Positions 36,032 to 43,801 of a stretch of DNA of 64,000 bases are shown one piece after another. The DNA comes from Candidatus Poribacteria bacterium (lineage in GTDB: Bacteria > Poribacteria > WGA-4E > PCPOR2b), in the NCBI GenBank assembly GCA_022826645.1, contig JAJDUM010000102.1:21643-85642 (forward strand), written 5' to 3'. Each line of letters starts with the position of its first letter. The stretch's first letter is position 1. The translations under genes were made by a program, and so were the position numbers. The notes beneath the pieces are model-generated. The model saw only the letters and a program-made list of their open reading frames with translations. It was not told the origin of the DNA and made no database searches.

Positions 36032-36172
36032 ATTATGGTGAATTCTATAATTACTTATACACTTTCGATACACAACCAACCCCCTAAATCCCCCTTATCA
36101 GGGGGACTTCATGAGGCTTCGATAAGGGGCACTATTGGTGAACGTCTACATATTTATATTGTTCACCATAAT
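36032..36172. repeat. MITE-like element with terminal inverted repeats
   Basis: An 11-bp perfect inverted repeat, ATTATGGTGAA (36032-36042) and TTCACCATAAT (36162-36172), bounds about 140 bases without coding capacity. Inside are another TGGTGAAC (36136-36143) pairing with GTTCACCA (36161-36168), and a CCCCCTAAATCCCCCTTATC stretch followed by AGGGGG and later GATAAGGGG. It lies between accD and arsM. Confidence 0.45.
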
Positions 36173-36192
36173 TCGACACAAGGGGACATAAT

Positions 36193-36990
36193 ATGACAGC
36201 GCACAACGCTGAACAGATTAAATCAACCGTCCGCGAACATTACGCAGATTTGGTAAGGAGCGATGAATCTTGTTGCTCACCTTCTGATTGCTGCGGCACA
36301 GAGGTCAACATTGAAGAAGCCCTTAAAGGGGACTTCGCAAATCAGAACGAATATACCGATGTACAGCTTTCCAGTATCCCTAACGATGCCATTGAAAATT
36401 CTTTCGGTTGTGGGAACCCACTGATGTATGCCGATATTTGTGAAGGGGACGTCGTGCTTGACCTTGGGTCAGGGGCGGGCATTGATGTGCTGCTTGCGGC
36501 ACAGCTCGTTGGTGAGAGCGGAAGAGCGATTGGTATCGACATGACGCCAGAGATGATCGAGAGAGCGCGAAAGAATGCAGAAGAAGCGGCGGCAAAAAAT
36601 GTTGAATTCCGATTAGGCGAAATTGAGTCAATGCCGGTCGAAGATGGAAGTGTGGATTGGATCATCTCTAACTGTGTGATCAACCTCGCCCCGGACAAAG
36701 ATTTGGTCTTCCAAGAAGCGTATCGTGTGCTCAAACCGGGCGGAAAGTTATTGGTGTCGGACATCGTCGCGAACCATCTGCCCAAGTGGTTGAGATCAAC
36801 GATTAGCAATTGGGCGAATTGTATTTCTGGAGCATTACCTGAGGACCAATATCTGGACTCAATCCGTCGGGCGGGATTGGAGGGAATTCAGGTGCTCAAC
36901 AAATCCCCTTACGCCAAAATTGGAAAGGCGGAGGTTGCGAGTATTAAAGTGGAGGCACTTAAACCAAATAGGACTTACGCCCTTCAGTGA
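36193..36990 (+). CDS. arsM: Arsenite S-adenosylmethionine methyltransferase
   Basis: Methylates arsenite with SAM as donor, producing volatile or excretable methylarsenicals. The 265-residue protein has a class I methyltransferase core (VVLDLGSGAGIDVLLA) and the cysteines expected of ArsM: C73 (NSFGCGNP), C161 (ISNCVINL) and C210 (NWANCISGAL), plus an N-terminal pair of vicinal cysteines (C27-C28 and C33-C34) that in many ArsM proteins bind As(III). AGGGG lies upstream of the ATG. The next gene starts 23 bases after the stop. No ArsR-like regulator is adjacent, but an ArsC-family selenoprotein gene lies 3.8 kb downstream. Confidence 0.92.
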   Translation: MTAHNAEQIKSTVREHYADLVRSDESCCSPSDCCGTEVNIEEALKGDFANQNEYTDVQLSSIPNDAIENSFGCGNPLMYADICEGDVVLDLGSGAGIDVLLAAQLVGESGRAIGIDMTPEMIERARKNAEEAAAKNVEFRLGEIESMPVEDGSVDWIISNCVINLAPDKDLVFQEAYRVLKPGGKLLVSDIVANHLPKWLRSTISNWANCISGALPEDQYLDSIRRAGLEGIQVLNKSPYAKIGKAEVASIKVEALKPNRTYALQ

Positions 36991-37013
36991 ATCCGTCTGC
37001 TAAAGGCAAAAAA

Positions 37014-37823
37014 ATGTCAGAATCTCAAAATCCGCCGATTAGTATCGAAGAGCGTTTTCTCTTTGACCTTAATGGCTTTCTAATTCTTCGAAATGTCCTC
37101 TCTTCTGAGGAGTGTGCGCGGTACTTGGAAGCCTTGGAGGCGCTTGAAAACCAGGACTACGAGGACAAATGGATAGAAGCTGTCGGACCGGGTCGCCCTA
37201 CCCGCGAAACTAGGCGGGTGCACCAGATTCGGCTCAACGGTCTGCCGCGATTGCACAGTATCTTCGATCAACTCATTGATCATCCGCGTATCCTGCCCTA
37301 TCTGTATGAGTTTGTGGGAGAACCGCAGCTTATCAACACCTGGTCCATCTCCAAATTCTGTGGGGCAGAACAGGGTGGCTGGCATCGTGGTGTGCCTACT
37401 ACAGACTATTCGTACAGTAACGGTGTTATTCGAAGTCGTATGTTCAACGTTGTGTTCTTTCTCACAGATAATGGCGCAGAGGACGGATGTGTCGTCGCTT
37501 TGCCCGGCTCCCACAAGAGCAACTTTGATCTCGGTTGGCAGGACTACAAAGGCTTGGATATGCCCGGCGCTATCGCAGTTACCGGAAAGGCGGGAGATGT
37601 TCTGATGTTTTCCGAAACTGTCATCCACGATGGCTTGCCTAAAACCACGCAGCCTGTTCGATCAAACCTCTACTATAACTATGTCCACGCACATTACAAC
37701 GTCATGACTCGTGAGCGTGGAAACTGTCATCACTTCTATTTTCCGCCGGAAATCCGGGAACGCCTCACGCCGAAGCAGCGCGAACTTACCGCTTGGATGG
37801 AACTGGCTCGATGGGATTATTGA
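37014..37823 (+). CDS. PhyH-like protein with HxG in place of HxD
   Basis: Member of the phytanoyl-CoA dioxygenase superfamily, 269 residues. Family blocks: FLILRNVLSSEECARYLEAL, VVFFLTDNGAEDGCVVALPG followed by SHK, GKAGDVLMFSETVIHDGLP and RSNLYYNYV. The distal iron ligand H205 and the 2-oxoglutarate arginine (R216) are present, but the first motif is WHRGV: H124 followed by G126 where an aspartate or glutamate is expected. HxG is the arrangement of non-heme iron halogenases of the SyrB2 type, but loss of activity is equally possible. ATG at 37014 is used; a GTG at 36987 overlapping the arsM stop is an alternative. Confidence 0.82.
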   Translation: MSESQNPPISIEERFLFDLNGFLILRNVLSSEECARYLEALEALENQDYEDKWIEAVGPGRPTRETRRVHQIRLNGLPRLHSIFDQLIDHPRILPYLYEFVGEPQLINTWSISKFCGAEQGGWHRGVPTTDYSYSNGVIRSRMFNVVFFLTDNGAEDGCVVALPGSHKSNFDLGWQDYKGLDMPGAIAVTGKAGDVLMFSETVIHDGLPKTTQPVRSNLYYNYVHAHYNVMTRERGNCHHFYFPPEIRERLTPKQRELTAWMELARWDY

Positions 37824-37846
37824 CACATGCGTGAGATTAAGAATCC

Positions 37847-39436
37847 TCACGCCGTATGCGCTACGCTTTCGATCAGCGCGAGCGGCTGTGGGAAATCAGA
37901 CATCTCCATAATGCCCATCGCGTCCTCAACATATTCTTCGCGTTTCATTCCATTCAGTACGACAGACACCCCCGGCGATGAAGTCACAAAGTTCAATGCT
38001 CGCTGAGAGAGACTCAGCGCTCCCTGATCGGCGGAGAGGTGCTGGTTCAACGCCTGAGAGATCGGTTCAACCTTTTCCGCATCCACACGGTTAAAAATTT
38101 CCGATATGACTGCGAACGAGGTATTAAGTGCATCGACATATTGGGCGAGCAAGCCTTCCCACTCTGTTTGATGTTGATTTAGGCAGGCGACCCCGGTTTG
38201 GCGCAGATAGGCATTGATCTGTGGAATCAGGTGCTGCTGTAGGATCTGTTCCCAGTGATTGCGATCTTGGATGCGCGGCATGAATCCGCCGAGTTGTTGG
38301 GCGACATTATAAAAGAGATGGACATTGACCTGATTTTGCACCGAGTCGAAAATTCCCCAGCTTTTCAGTGTTTCTTCCAGCCTGGTTTCGACTTGGGTTA
38401 ATGCGCTCTCTGCTAAGGACATCATTTGAGGGTAATTGGCGTTTGGATGGTGCTCATATTGTGCCAAGCGGGTCATACGATTGTCCTTGAAAGCGTTCAG
38501 AGGGCGATTCACGAGAACGCCAAGCCCAAGTGACTTCGCCGCTTCAAGGACGGTGACGGGTTGTCCGTGGACTGCGTTATTTGATTCTGTCAGTGCTTCG
38601 GATTCAACGAGGTTGTATGGAAGTTGAATCACCTTGAAATGGCTCACCGCATGATCGCCATACACAGTCTCTGCGGCTTTGGCAGCTGCCTCATGAACAC
38701 GATTGAGGGAGACGTGCTCAAGGTCGGTTTGTGATGAGGGGAAGGTATTCGATGAGACACCGTAGTGGCGAATTTTTCCATCCGCTACGAACTGTTCCAT
38801 CTGCACAAATGCGCGGTAGACACGGTCGTAGAAGGCATCACGTATTGCGTCCCAGTTATTAGATTGGGAGGATCGGTTCTTAGCGTCGGATAGGAAGTAT
38901 TCTGGGTTGTGCAGTAGGTAAACATCGATGGTTTCCAGCCCCAGTCGATCTGTGCTACGTGTCCACTGGTCGGTAAGAAAATCAGGGTGGATGCAGTGCC
39001 AACAGCCCTCCATATATTTGACGACCTCTTCCCACGGATTGCCTGCAGCTTCCCGTTGCTGTGCCTGCTCGAGGTTTTGCCCCTGCATATAGCCGACTTT
39101 CGAGACAACAATGATTTCTTCTCGCGCGATTTCGCCAGCAGAAATCATCTTTTGTAGGACATTACCGATTAAGGTTTCACTGCCGCCGTCGGTGTAATTG
39201 CTGGAGGTATCAATCAGATTACACCCCGCTTCGATCGCTGATTCCAGCGTTTCAGCCTGTGTTTCATCTTGGTCATGTACGCGGTAGGTACCGTAGCCGA
39301 TCTTGGACGTTATCAGATCCGTGCCGGTGAACCGGCGATACGCATTTGCCTCAAAGGCAGGGGGTTGTGCGTTCATTCGGTCCCCGAAGGCTTGCGTCGC
39401 TTGTGAGGTGGCATGTCCGGTAATCTTGGAATTCAT
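37847..39436 (-). CDS. Aldo/keto reductase with long C-terminal extension
   Basis: Predicted NAD(P)H-dependent aldo/keto reductase, 529 residues instead of the usual ~320. The N-terminal barrel has the catalytic tetrad: D76 and Y81 (NLIDTSSNYTDGG), K113 (IIVVSKVGYMQG) and H176 (VYLLHNPEYF). The C-terminal ~200 residues are mostly helical, without a recognised domain, and end in ALNFVTSSPGVSVVLNGMKR, which resembles the closing barrel segment of ordinary family members, so the extra helices appear inserted before the last strand. AAGGAA precedes the ATG. It converges on the PhyH gene and diverges from the amidohydrolase. Confidence 0.88.
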   Translation of the reverse strand: MNSKITGHATSQATQAFGDRMNAQPPAFEANAYRRFTGTDLITSKIGYGTYRVHDQDETQAETLESAIEAGCNLIDTSSNYTDGGSETLIGNVLQKMISAGEIAREEIIVVSKVGYMQGQNLEQAQQREAAGNPWEEVVKYMEGCWHCIHPDFLTDQWTRSTDRLGLETIDVYLLHNPEYFLSDAKNRSSQSNNWDAIRDAFYDRVYRAFVQMEQFVADGKIRHYGVSSNTFPSSQTDLEHVSLNRVHEAAAKAAETVYGDHAVSHFKVIQLPYNLVESEALTESNNAVHGQPVTVLEAAKSLGLGVLVNRPLNAFKDNRMTRLAQYEHHPNANYPQMMSLAESALTQVETRLEETLKSWGIFDSVQNQVNVHLFYNVAQQLGGFMPRIQDRNHWEQILQQHLIPQINAYLRQTGVACLNQHQTEWEGLLAQYVDALNTSFAVISEIFNRVDAEKVEPISQALNQHLSADQGALSLSQRALNFVTSSPGVSVVLNGMKREEYVEDAMGIMEMSDFPQPLALIESVAHTA

Positions 39437-39494
39437 AGAGATTCCTTACTTGTTGGTAGAGGATTAGTTTTAAGTTTCACGTATAGGGTCCTGT

Positions 39495-40712
39495 ATGATT
39501 TTACGCGCAAAATATGTAATGCCAGACAGCCGCACAATTATTGAGAACGGTGCGGTTGCCATTCAGGGGGCAGAAATCGTTGATGTCGGGCCGTATCCGA
39601 TGATTCGGCACAGCGCCGCACCTCCAATACACGACCTCGGTGAAGCGATCCTCACCCCCGGTTTGGTGAATGCACATACTCATCTTGATCTGACAAGCAG
39701 TGCTGATTCAGTTCAGCGGGTCCCCAAATTTACCGATTGGGTGTTCCAAATCGTTGGGAAGCGGAACCCTTCAACAATAGAGCCGTCTATTCGAGAAGGG
39801 GTGCAGCAAAGTTTAGCCGGTGGTGTGACAACAGTGGGAGATATCGACGGAACCGGGGGATCAGTCCAAGTTCTGAGGGGTACGCCGATTCGGAAGGTGG
39901 TTTTCTTTGAGGTACTCGGTTTTTCCGGAGAACACGCTGCCGCGGGACTCGCTCGACTTACGGCATATTTAGATTCCGCCCCTGTGCCCGATTCGCTGTT
40001 GACACCTGCGTTGTCACCACACGCCCCCTATTCTACATCGGCTGATATTTATCGTCAATGTGTCGCATCTGGTTTGTCAGTTTGCACCCATATAGCGGAA
40101 ACCAAGGAGGAACTTGAATTTCTCTCTGACGGTACGGGTGCGTTTGTGGACTATCTGGAAGCGTTTGGCATTTCAACCGCCGGGTGGCACCCGCCGCAAG
40201 CAACACCGATGCAGTATATGGAAACGTTGGGTGTCTTGGACAAAAATTCGCTTTTAGCCCACTGCAATTACCTAACTGACGCAGATGTGACAATCCTTGC
40301 AAAGAGTGGTGCATCTGTGGTGTTCTGCCCACGGAGCCACCACTACTTCTATCATACCGACCACCCCATCCTACAACTGGTAGAACGGGGAATCAATGTT
40401 GCCATCGGAACCGATAGTCTGGCGAGCAATTGGTCTCTGAGCCTACTTGATGAGTTGAAGTTCCTCGCACACATCCAACCGTCTATCCGTCCTGAAATGT
40501 TGCTTGACCTAGTAACCTGTAACGGTGCAACAGCGCTTGGTCTAGAACGTGTCGGACGATTGGATAAAGGTTGGCAGGCGGATATCATCGCAGTACAAGT
40601 TCCCAACGATGGTCGCCCCATCATTGAACGGATTTTTGACAGCACTTCCGAGAATCTATTGACAGTTGTTGGCGGAAAAATCTGTTACTCATCAAGCCAC
40701 GAGGAGGAGTAA
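39495..40712 (+). CDS. Amidohydrolase (chlorohydrolase / adenosylhomocysteine deaminase type)
   Basis: Predicted metal-dependent deaminase of the ATZ/TRZ-MtaD subgroup of the amidohydrolase superfamily, 405 residues. Metal ligands are H61 and H63 (LVNAHTHLDL), the later histidines in CTHIAETKEE and LLAHCNYLTD, and the aspartate in GTDSLASN. The family's SPHAPYS and FCPRSHHYF blocks are also present. Substrate could be an adenosyl compound, guanine or a related amidine and cannot be fixed by sequence. The stop is 54 bases before the ATG of the selenoprotein gene, so they may be co-transcribed. Confidence 0.87.
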   Translation: MILRAKYVMPDSRTIIENGAVAIQGAEIVDVGPYPMIRHSAAPPIHDLGEAILTPGLVNAHTHLDLTSSADSVQRVPKFTDWVFQIVGKRNPSTIEPSIREGVQQSLAGGVTTVGDIDGTGGSVQVLRGTPIRKVVFFEVLGFSGEHAAAGLARLTAYLDSAPVPDSLLTPALSPHAPYSTSADIYRQCVASGLSVCTHIAETKEELEFLSDGTGAFVDYLEAFGISTAGWHPPQATPMQYMETLGVLDKNSLLAHCNYLTDADVTILAKSGASVVFCPRSHHYFYHTDHPILQLVERGINVAIGTDSLASNWSLSLLDELKFLAHIQPSIRPEMLLDLVTCNGATALGLERVGRLDKGWQADIIAVQVPNDGRPIIERIFDSTSENLLTVVGGKICYSSSHEEE

Positions 40713-40766
40713 CGTGCAAACCTTTCTGCTGGCTGAAACAGAAATCAGAAAGAATGGAGGAAATTG

Positions 40767-41108
40767 ATGACAGCAAATTGGCTGTTTTTCAGGAATAGCT
40801 GAACTTCTTGTCGAAAAGCGCAAGAGTTTCTTGACGCAAACAGTATTAAGGTAGAGAGTCGAACGGATGCCCGTAAGGAGAAATTGAATCCAACCGAGGT
40901 TTGGGACCGTATTAAAGCCGCTCAATCCATTCATGTCGCCAAAGGCAAAAAAGTCGATGTTTTTGACCCAAACGTCGATTCACAGGAGGTTATCCTTGGA
41001 GCGATTATGGGGCGAAGCGGCAATCTGCGTGCACCTACGCTGCAGCTCGGAGATACCTTTTTCGTCGGGTTCAATGCGGCGTTATACGATGCGATTCCAA
41101 GGACATGA
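40767..41108 (+). CDS. ArsC-family selenoprotein (in-frame UGA read as Sec)
   Basis: Small thioredoxin-fold oxidoreductase of the ArsC/Spx type, 113 residues if the UGA at 40800-40802 is read as selenocysteine (residue 12). Upstream of it lies MTANWLFFRNS, and directly after it TSCRKAQEFLDANS, so the active site is U-T-S-C, a Sec replacing the first cysteine of CxxC. The same frame runs on through FDPNVDSQEVILGAIMGRSG and NLRAPTLQLGDTFFVGFNAA, the usual end of this family. The ATG has TGGAGG six bases upstream, and a SECIS-like hairpin follows the UGA. Conventional gene calling would give only the last ~74 residues from a TTG at 40884. Arsenate or another oxyanion/thiol substrate is possible; the true substrate is unknown. 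The natural stop is also UGA. Confidence 0.85.
40818..40837 (+). promoter_or_regulatory. Bacterial SECIS-like hairpin
   Basis: GCG+CAAGA (40818-40825) pairs with TCTTG+CGC (40829-40837) with one bulged A at 40834 and a GTT apical loop (40826-40828). That is an 8-bp stem whose loop, beginning with G, lies 24-26 bases after the UGA. This agrees with the known bacterial SECIS geometry (short stem-loop within the coding region just downstream of UGA, G at the start of the loop). Confidence 0.75.
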
Positions 41109-41187
41109 ACGCTGCGTGACATGGGCCCACAGGGGAAGCAGCTTTTGACAAAATGGCTCATTTAACAAGAGGGTGCAAAGCACACAG

Positions 41188-41221
41188 AGAAACCGAGTTT
41201 TTCCGAAAAAACTCGGTTTCT
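41188..41221. terminator. Perfect 15-bp hairpin after the selenoprotein gene
   Basis: AGAAACCGAGTTTTT (41188-41202) pairs perfectly with AAAAACTCGGTTTCT (41207-41221) around CCGA. It lies 80 bases after the stop. There is no T run beyond the stem, so termination is plausible but not typical; it may also be a repeat-derived hairpin. Confidence 0.45.
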
Positions 41222-41259
41222 GTTGCACTATTTCTTAACATGAGCGAGCAAAATTGAGT

Positions 41260-41382
41260 ATGCAGGAAACAATTGTATCATCCGTTCTACTTGAATACCA
41301 GAAATTTGATGATAAAAAATCCCGGCCACATCGTCTTACGCTATTGAATCTTAAAACGATGGGTATTCACCATGAAAATTGA
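41260..41382 (+). CDS. Possible 40-aa leader ORF overlapping the sigma gene start
   Basis: A short open frame (MQETIVSSVLLEYQKF... ) whose stop overlaps the first 11 bases of the ECF sigma gene. The overlap and the absence of a strong ribosome binding site for the sigma ATG would fit translational coupling. It has no good ribosome binding site of its own and no similarity I recognise, so it may be chance. Confidence 0.2.
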   Translation: MQETIVSSVLLEYQKFDDKKSRPHRLTLLNLKTMGIHHEN

Positions 41383-42913
41383 ATCTTCCAATGAGATCAA
41401 TCTTGTCCGGCAGACGCTAAATGGCGATACATCGGCATTTGATCGATTGGTCAAGATACATCGAACAACGATCTATGCACTGGTCCTTTCGTATATCAAA
41501 AATCCGGCAGATACCGAAGATCTCACACAACAGATATTTATTCGGGCATACGAGCGGTTAGCAACCTTACGGGAGTTGGATCGCTTTCTAACGTGGCTTC
41601 TACAGATTGCGCACAACACCTGCAAGGATTGGCTCCGACGGCGAAGCGGTTCGGCGACCCGCTTCGAGGCAACTAACGACACAGATTTCGCCGAAGCTGC
41701 TCCATCCCCTGAAGATATTGCCCTGAAGGCTGAAATTGAAGCCGTTGTTCAACAAGCAATCAGTACCCTACGGGAAACCGACCGTAGACTGATGGAAGCC
41801 CGTTACATCGAAGGGGCAAATTACGATCAGCTGCAGGTCGAGTCCGGTTTGTCGTATGCGGCGGTTGCCAATCGCCTCAAGCGTGCAAAGCGGGAGATTC
41901 GCTGCCGAATCGAAAAACTGTTGGGTTGTGTGGCGATATTGCCGGGTAGAACGTTTATTTTGGGAGGTATAGAAGCCGTGAAATTATCAATGAAAGCGAA
42001 ACTCGCAGCGATCGGGGTTGCGGCGATTATCGGAGTCGGTGGAGGCGGTGTATTGTATCACCACACATTTGAATCGAATCCTATCAAAGTAAACGAACGA
42101 GCAATTTCGGAAGCGGACGCTGTTACAGAGGATTCATCAATGAAGATTGTACATCGGGCAGATACAACGTCGGATAATAATTCTCCAGTGAATGGCACAT
42201 CTATCCCTATGGCAGATGAAGCGAATCGCTTTGAAATTGCGACGGATGACCGCGGTATGAAGTCTGCGAAGGCCGTTGAGATTGCAGATATACGGGAGGC
42301 TGTGCGGGAATTCTTGGAAGAGAGACTGTCGGAAGAAACACTTGGAATGTCGATTAAAAATGTAGAAGAGGTTGTTCAAAAGGCTACTCAAGTGGTAATA
42401 GAAACACTGGAACATAGCCGTGATAGTGGTAGCAATATAATTACTCAGGTGCTTAAAAATAAGGGTGAGCTCATGTTCATGAATGAGCAACATGGGCTCG
42501 AAACAAGCATAGTCATAGAGCTGGAACTACACGATTCCGATCATTCTCATTCTGCATTAACCCCGTCGGACCCGCCGGTTGAATCCACTGCGCCTTCCTC
42601 CGAGACATCTGAAATACCTACCCAGCTTTCAGATGAAGGTTGGGCAGAAGTTGAAAAACTGTTGAGCGAATTTTCAGATGAGGATTGGGCAGAACTGGAG
42701 AGACTACTGAGAGACTCCGTTGTAGAGGAAACGCCTCAACGGGATGAGGGTGCACTGCTCAACGCTGAAGGGCAACAACAAATTGAAAAAGTCGTTAAGA
42801 AACCGCCTGTTGATCCATCCGTGCGACAAGAGATACAGCACCAACGGCGCCTTCCCCTCGAAAACGATACCCACGCGCTGCCCCCGAAGACAGATAGGAA
42901 CATGGGGCGATAG
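41372..42913 (+). CDS. ECF sigma-70 factor with membrane-anchored C-terminal domain
   Basis: Extracytoplasmic-function RNA polymerase sigma factor, 513 residues instead of ~190. Region 2 (about 12-90: LVKIHRTTIYALVLSYIKNP, DTEDLTQQIFIRAYERL, FLTWLLQIAHNTCKDWLRRR) and region 4 (about 120-185: STLRETDRRLMEARYIEGAN, ending AVANRLKRAKREIR) are complete. They are followed by a basic stretch, one membrane helix (about 211-229, LAAIGVAAIIGVGGGGVLYH) and ~280 Glu/Ser-rich residues that would lie outside the cytoplasm. Near residues 417-449 a 16-residue unit is tandemly repeated (LSDEGWAEVEKLLSE / FSDEDWAELERLLRD). The fused anchor may sense the envelope directly instead of using a separate anti-sigma protein. 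Weak ribosome binding site. Confidence 0.88.
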   Translation: MKIESSNEINLVRQTLNGDTSAFDRLVKIHRTTIYALVLSYIKNPADTEDLTQQIFIRAYERLATLRELDRFLTWLLQIAHNTCKDWLRRRSGSATRFEATNDTDFAEAAPSPEDIALKAEIEAVVQQAISTLRETDRRLMEARYIEGANYDQLQVESGLSYAAVANRLKRAKREIRCRIEKLLGCVAILPGRTFILGGIEAVKLSMKAKLAAIGVAAIIGVGGGGVLYHHTFESNPIKVNERAISEADAVTEDSSMKIVHRADTTSDNNSPVNGTSIPMADEANRFEIATDDRGMKSAKAVEIADIREAVREFLEERLSEETLGMSIKNVEEVVQKATQVVIETLEHSRDSGSNIITQVLKNKGELMFMNEQHGLETSIVIELELHDSDHSHSALTPSDPPVESTAPSSETSEIPTQLSDEGWAEVEKLLSEFSDEDWAELERLLRDSVVEETPQRDEGALLNAEGQQQIEKVVKKPPVDPSVRQEIQHQRRLPLENDTHALPPKTDRNMGR

Positions 42914-43019
42914 TCGGGTAGGCCCCCTTGATCGATGGTAGAATCGAAGTTCCCCGTCCGATGGTTTGGGAATCCCAACCTCTACCGGAGTTAGCAGGCA
43001 GATGTTCACTGAACTCGAC

Positions 43020-43790
43020 TTAAATATTCGACTTTGACTGACAACCATCTACGTTGAGACATGCACCGGTGACGAGGCTTGCGCGGTCAGAAGCGAGAAA
43101 TACCACCACGTCTGCGACCTCTTCAGGTTTTCCAAACCGTCCCAACGGCATATCGCTCTCGACGAATGCAGCGATCCCGTCCGGGTCCTCTTTCTGACGC
43201 CGTTCCCAGCCGCCACCGGGGAATAGAATCGAACCCGGGGCAACGCTGTTGACGCGGATATTGTCCTTGGCAAGCTCACCCGCAAGGGACTTCGACATAC
43301 TAATCTCCGCCGCCTTCGCCGCATTATAGGTGATGTGTCCACCACCTTCCCGTCCGTAAATTGACGAAATCGTGATGATAACACCGCTCCCTTGCGCCTG
43401 CATCGTCGGAATAACACCTCGACTCATACGGGCAGCGGAAACGAGGTTCAGGTCGATGATTTCGTGCCATTCCTCATCGGAAACCTCAGGGGTCGGCGTC
43501 CACTTGCTCCCACCGACATTGTTGATCAATACATCGACCCGTCCGTATTGTTCTAGTGTCGCTTCCACAAACGCATCGGCGTCCGCGCCTTCGGTGACAT
43601 CGGCGAGTTGGGTAAAGACCTCTGCTCCACGTGCTTCAACCTCATCGGCAGCTGCGTCGAGTGTCTCTTGGGTTCTGCCACAGATACTCAACTTTGCACC
43701 TTCCGCTGCAAAACCGAGCGTGATTGCTCTTCCGATGCCTCGACTGGCACCGGTGACGATAACAACTTTATCTTTCAGATTTAAATCCAA
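43020..43790 (-). CDS. SDR family oxidoreductase
   Basis: Short-chain dehydrogenase/reductase of classical length (256 residues). The cofactor motif TGASRGIG is at residues 14-21, NNVGG follows near residue 90, and the catalytic serine and tyrosine/lysine occur in TISSIYGREGG and ITYNAAKAAE (YxxxK). The C-terminus DRASLVTGACLNVDGC matches FabG-like members. Start is TTG at 43790, decided by AGGAG about eight bases upstream. The gene follows the Nramp-like gene by 11 bases and is probably co-transcribed. Substrate unknown. Confidence 0.9.
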   Translation of the reverse strand: MDLNLKDKVVIVTGASRGIGRAITLGFAAEGAKLSICGRTQETLDAAADEVEARGAEVFTQLADVTEGADADAFVEATLEQYGRVDVLINNVGGSKWTPTPEVSDEEWHEIIDLNLVSAARMSRGVIPTMQAQGSGVIITISSIYGREGGGHITYNAAKAAEISMSKSLAGELAKDNIRVNSVAPGSILFPGGGWERRQKEDPDGIAAFVESDMPLGRFGKPEEVADVVVFLASDRASLVTGACLNVDGCQSKSNI

Positions 43791-43801
43791 TTCGTGTTCT
43801 C

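Noticed and set aside
40884..41108. A stand-alone 74-residue gene from TTG 40884
   Set aside because: The same frame is homologous upstream across the UGA, with a strong ribosome binding site at the ATG 40767. The short version lacks the active-site residues and a good binding site.
41106..41165. A second selenocysteine at UGA 41106 with continuation to TAA 41165
   Set aside because: The frame does stay open for 18 more codons, but the usual family end is reached before the UGA and no suitable hairpin follows it.
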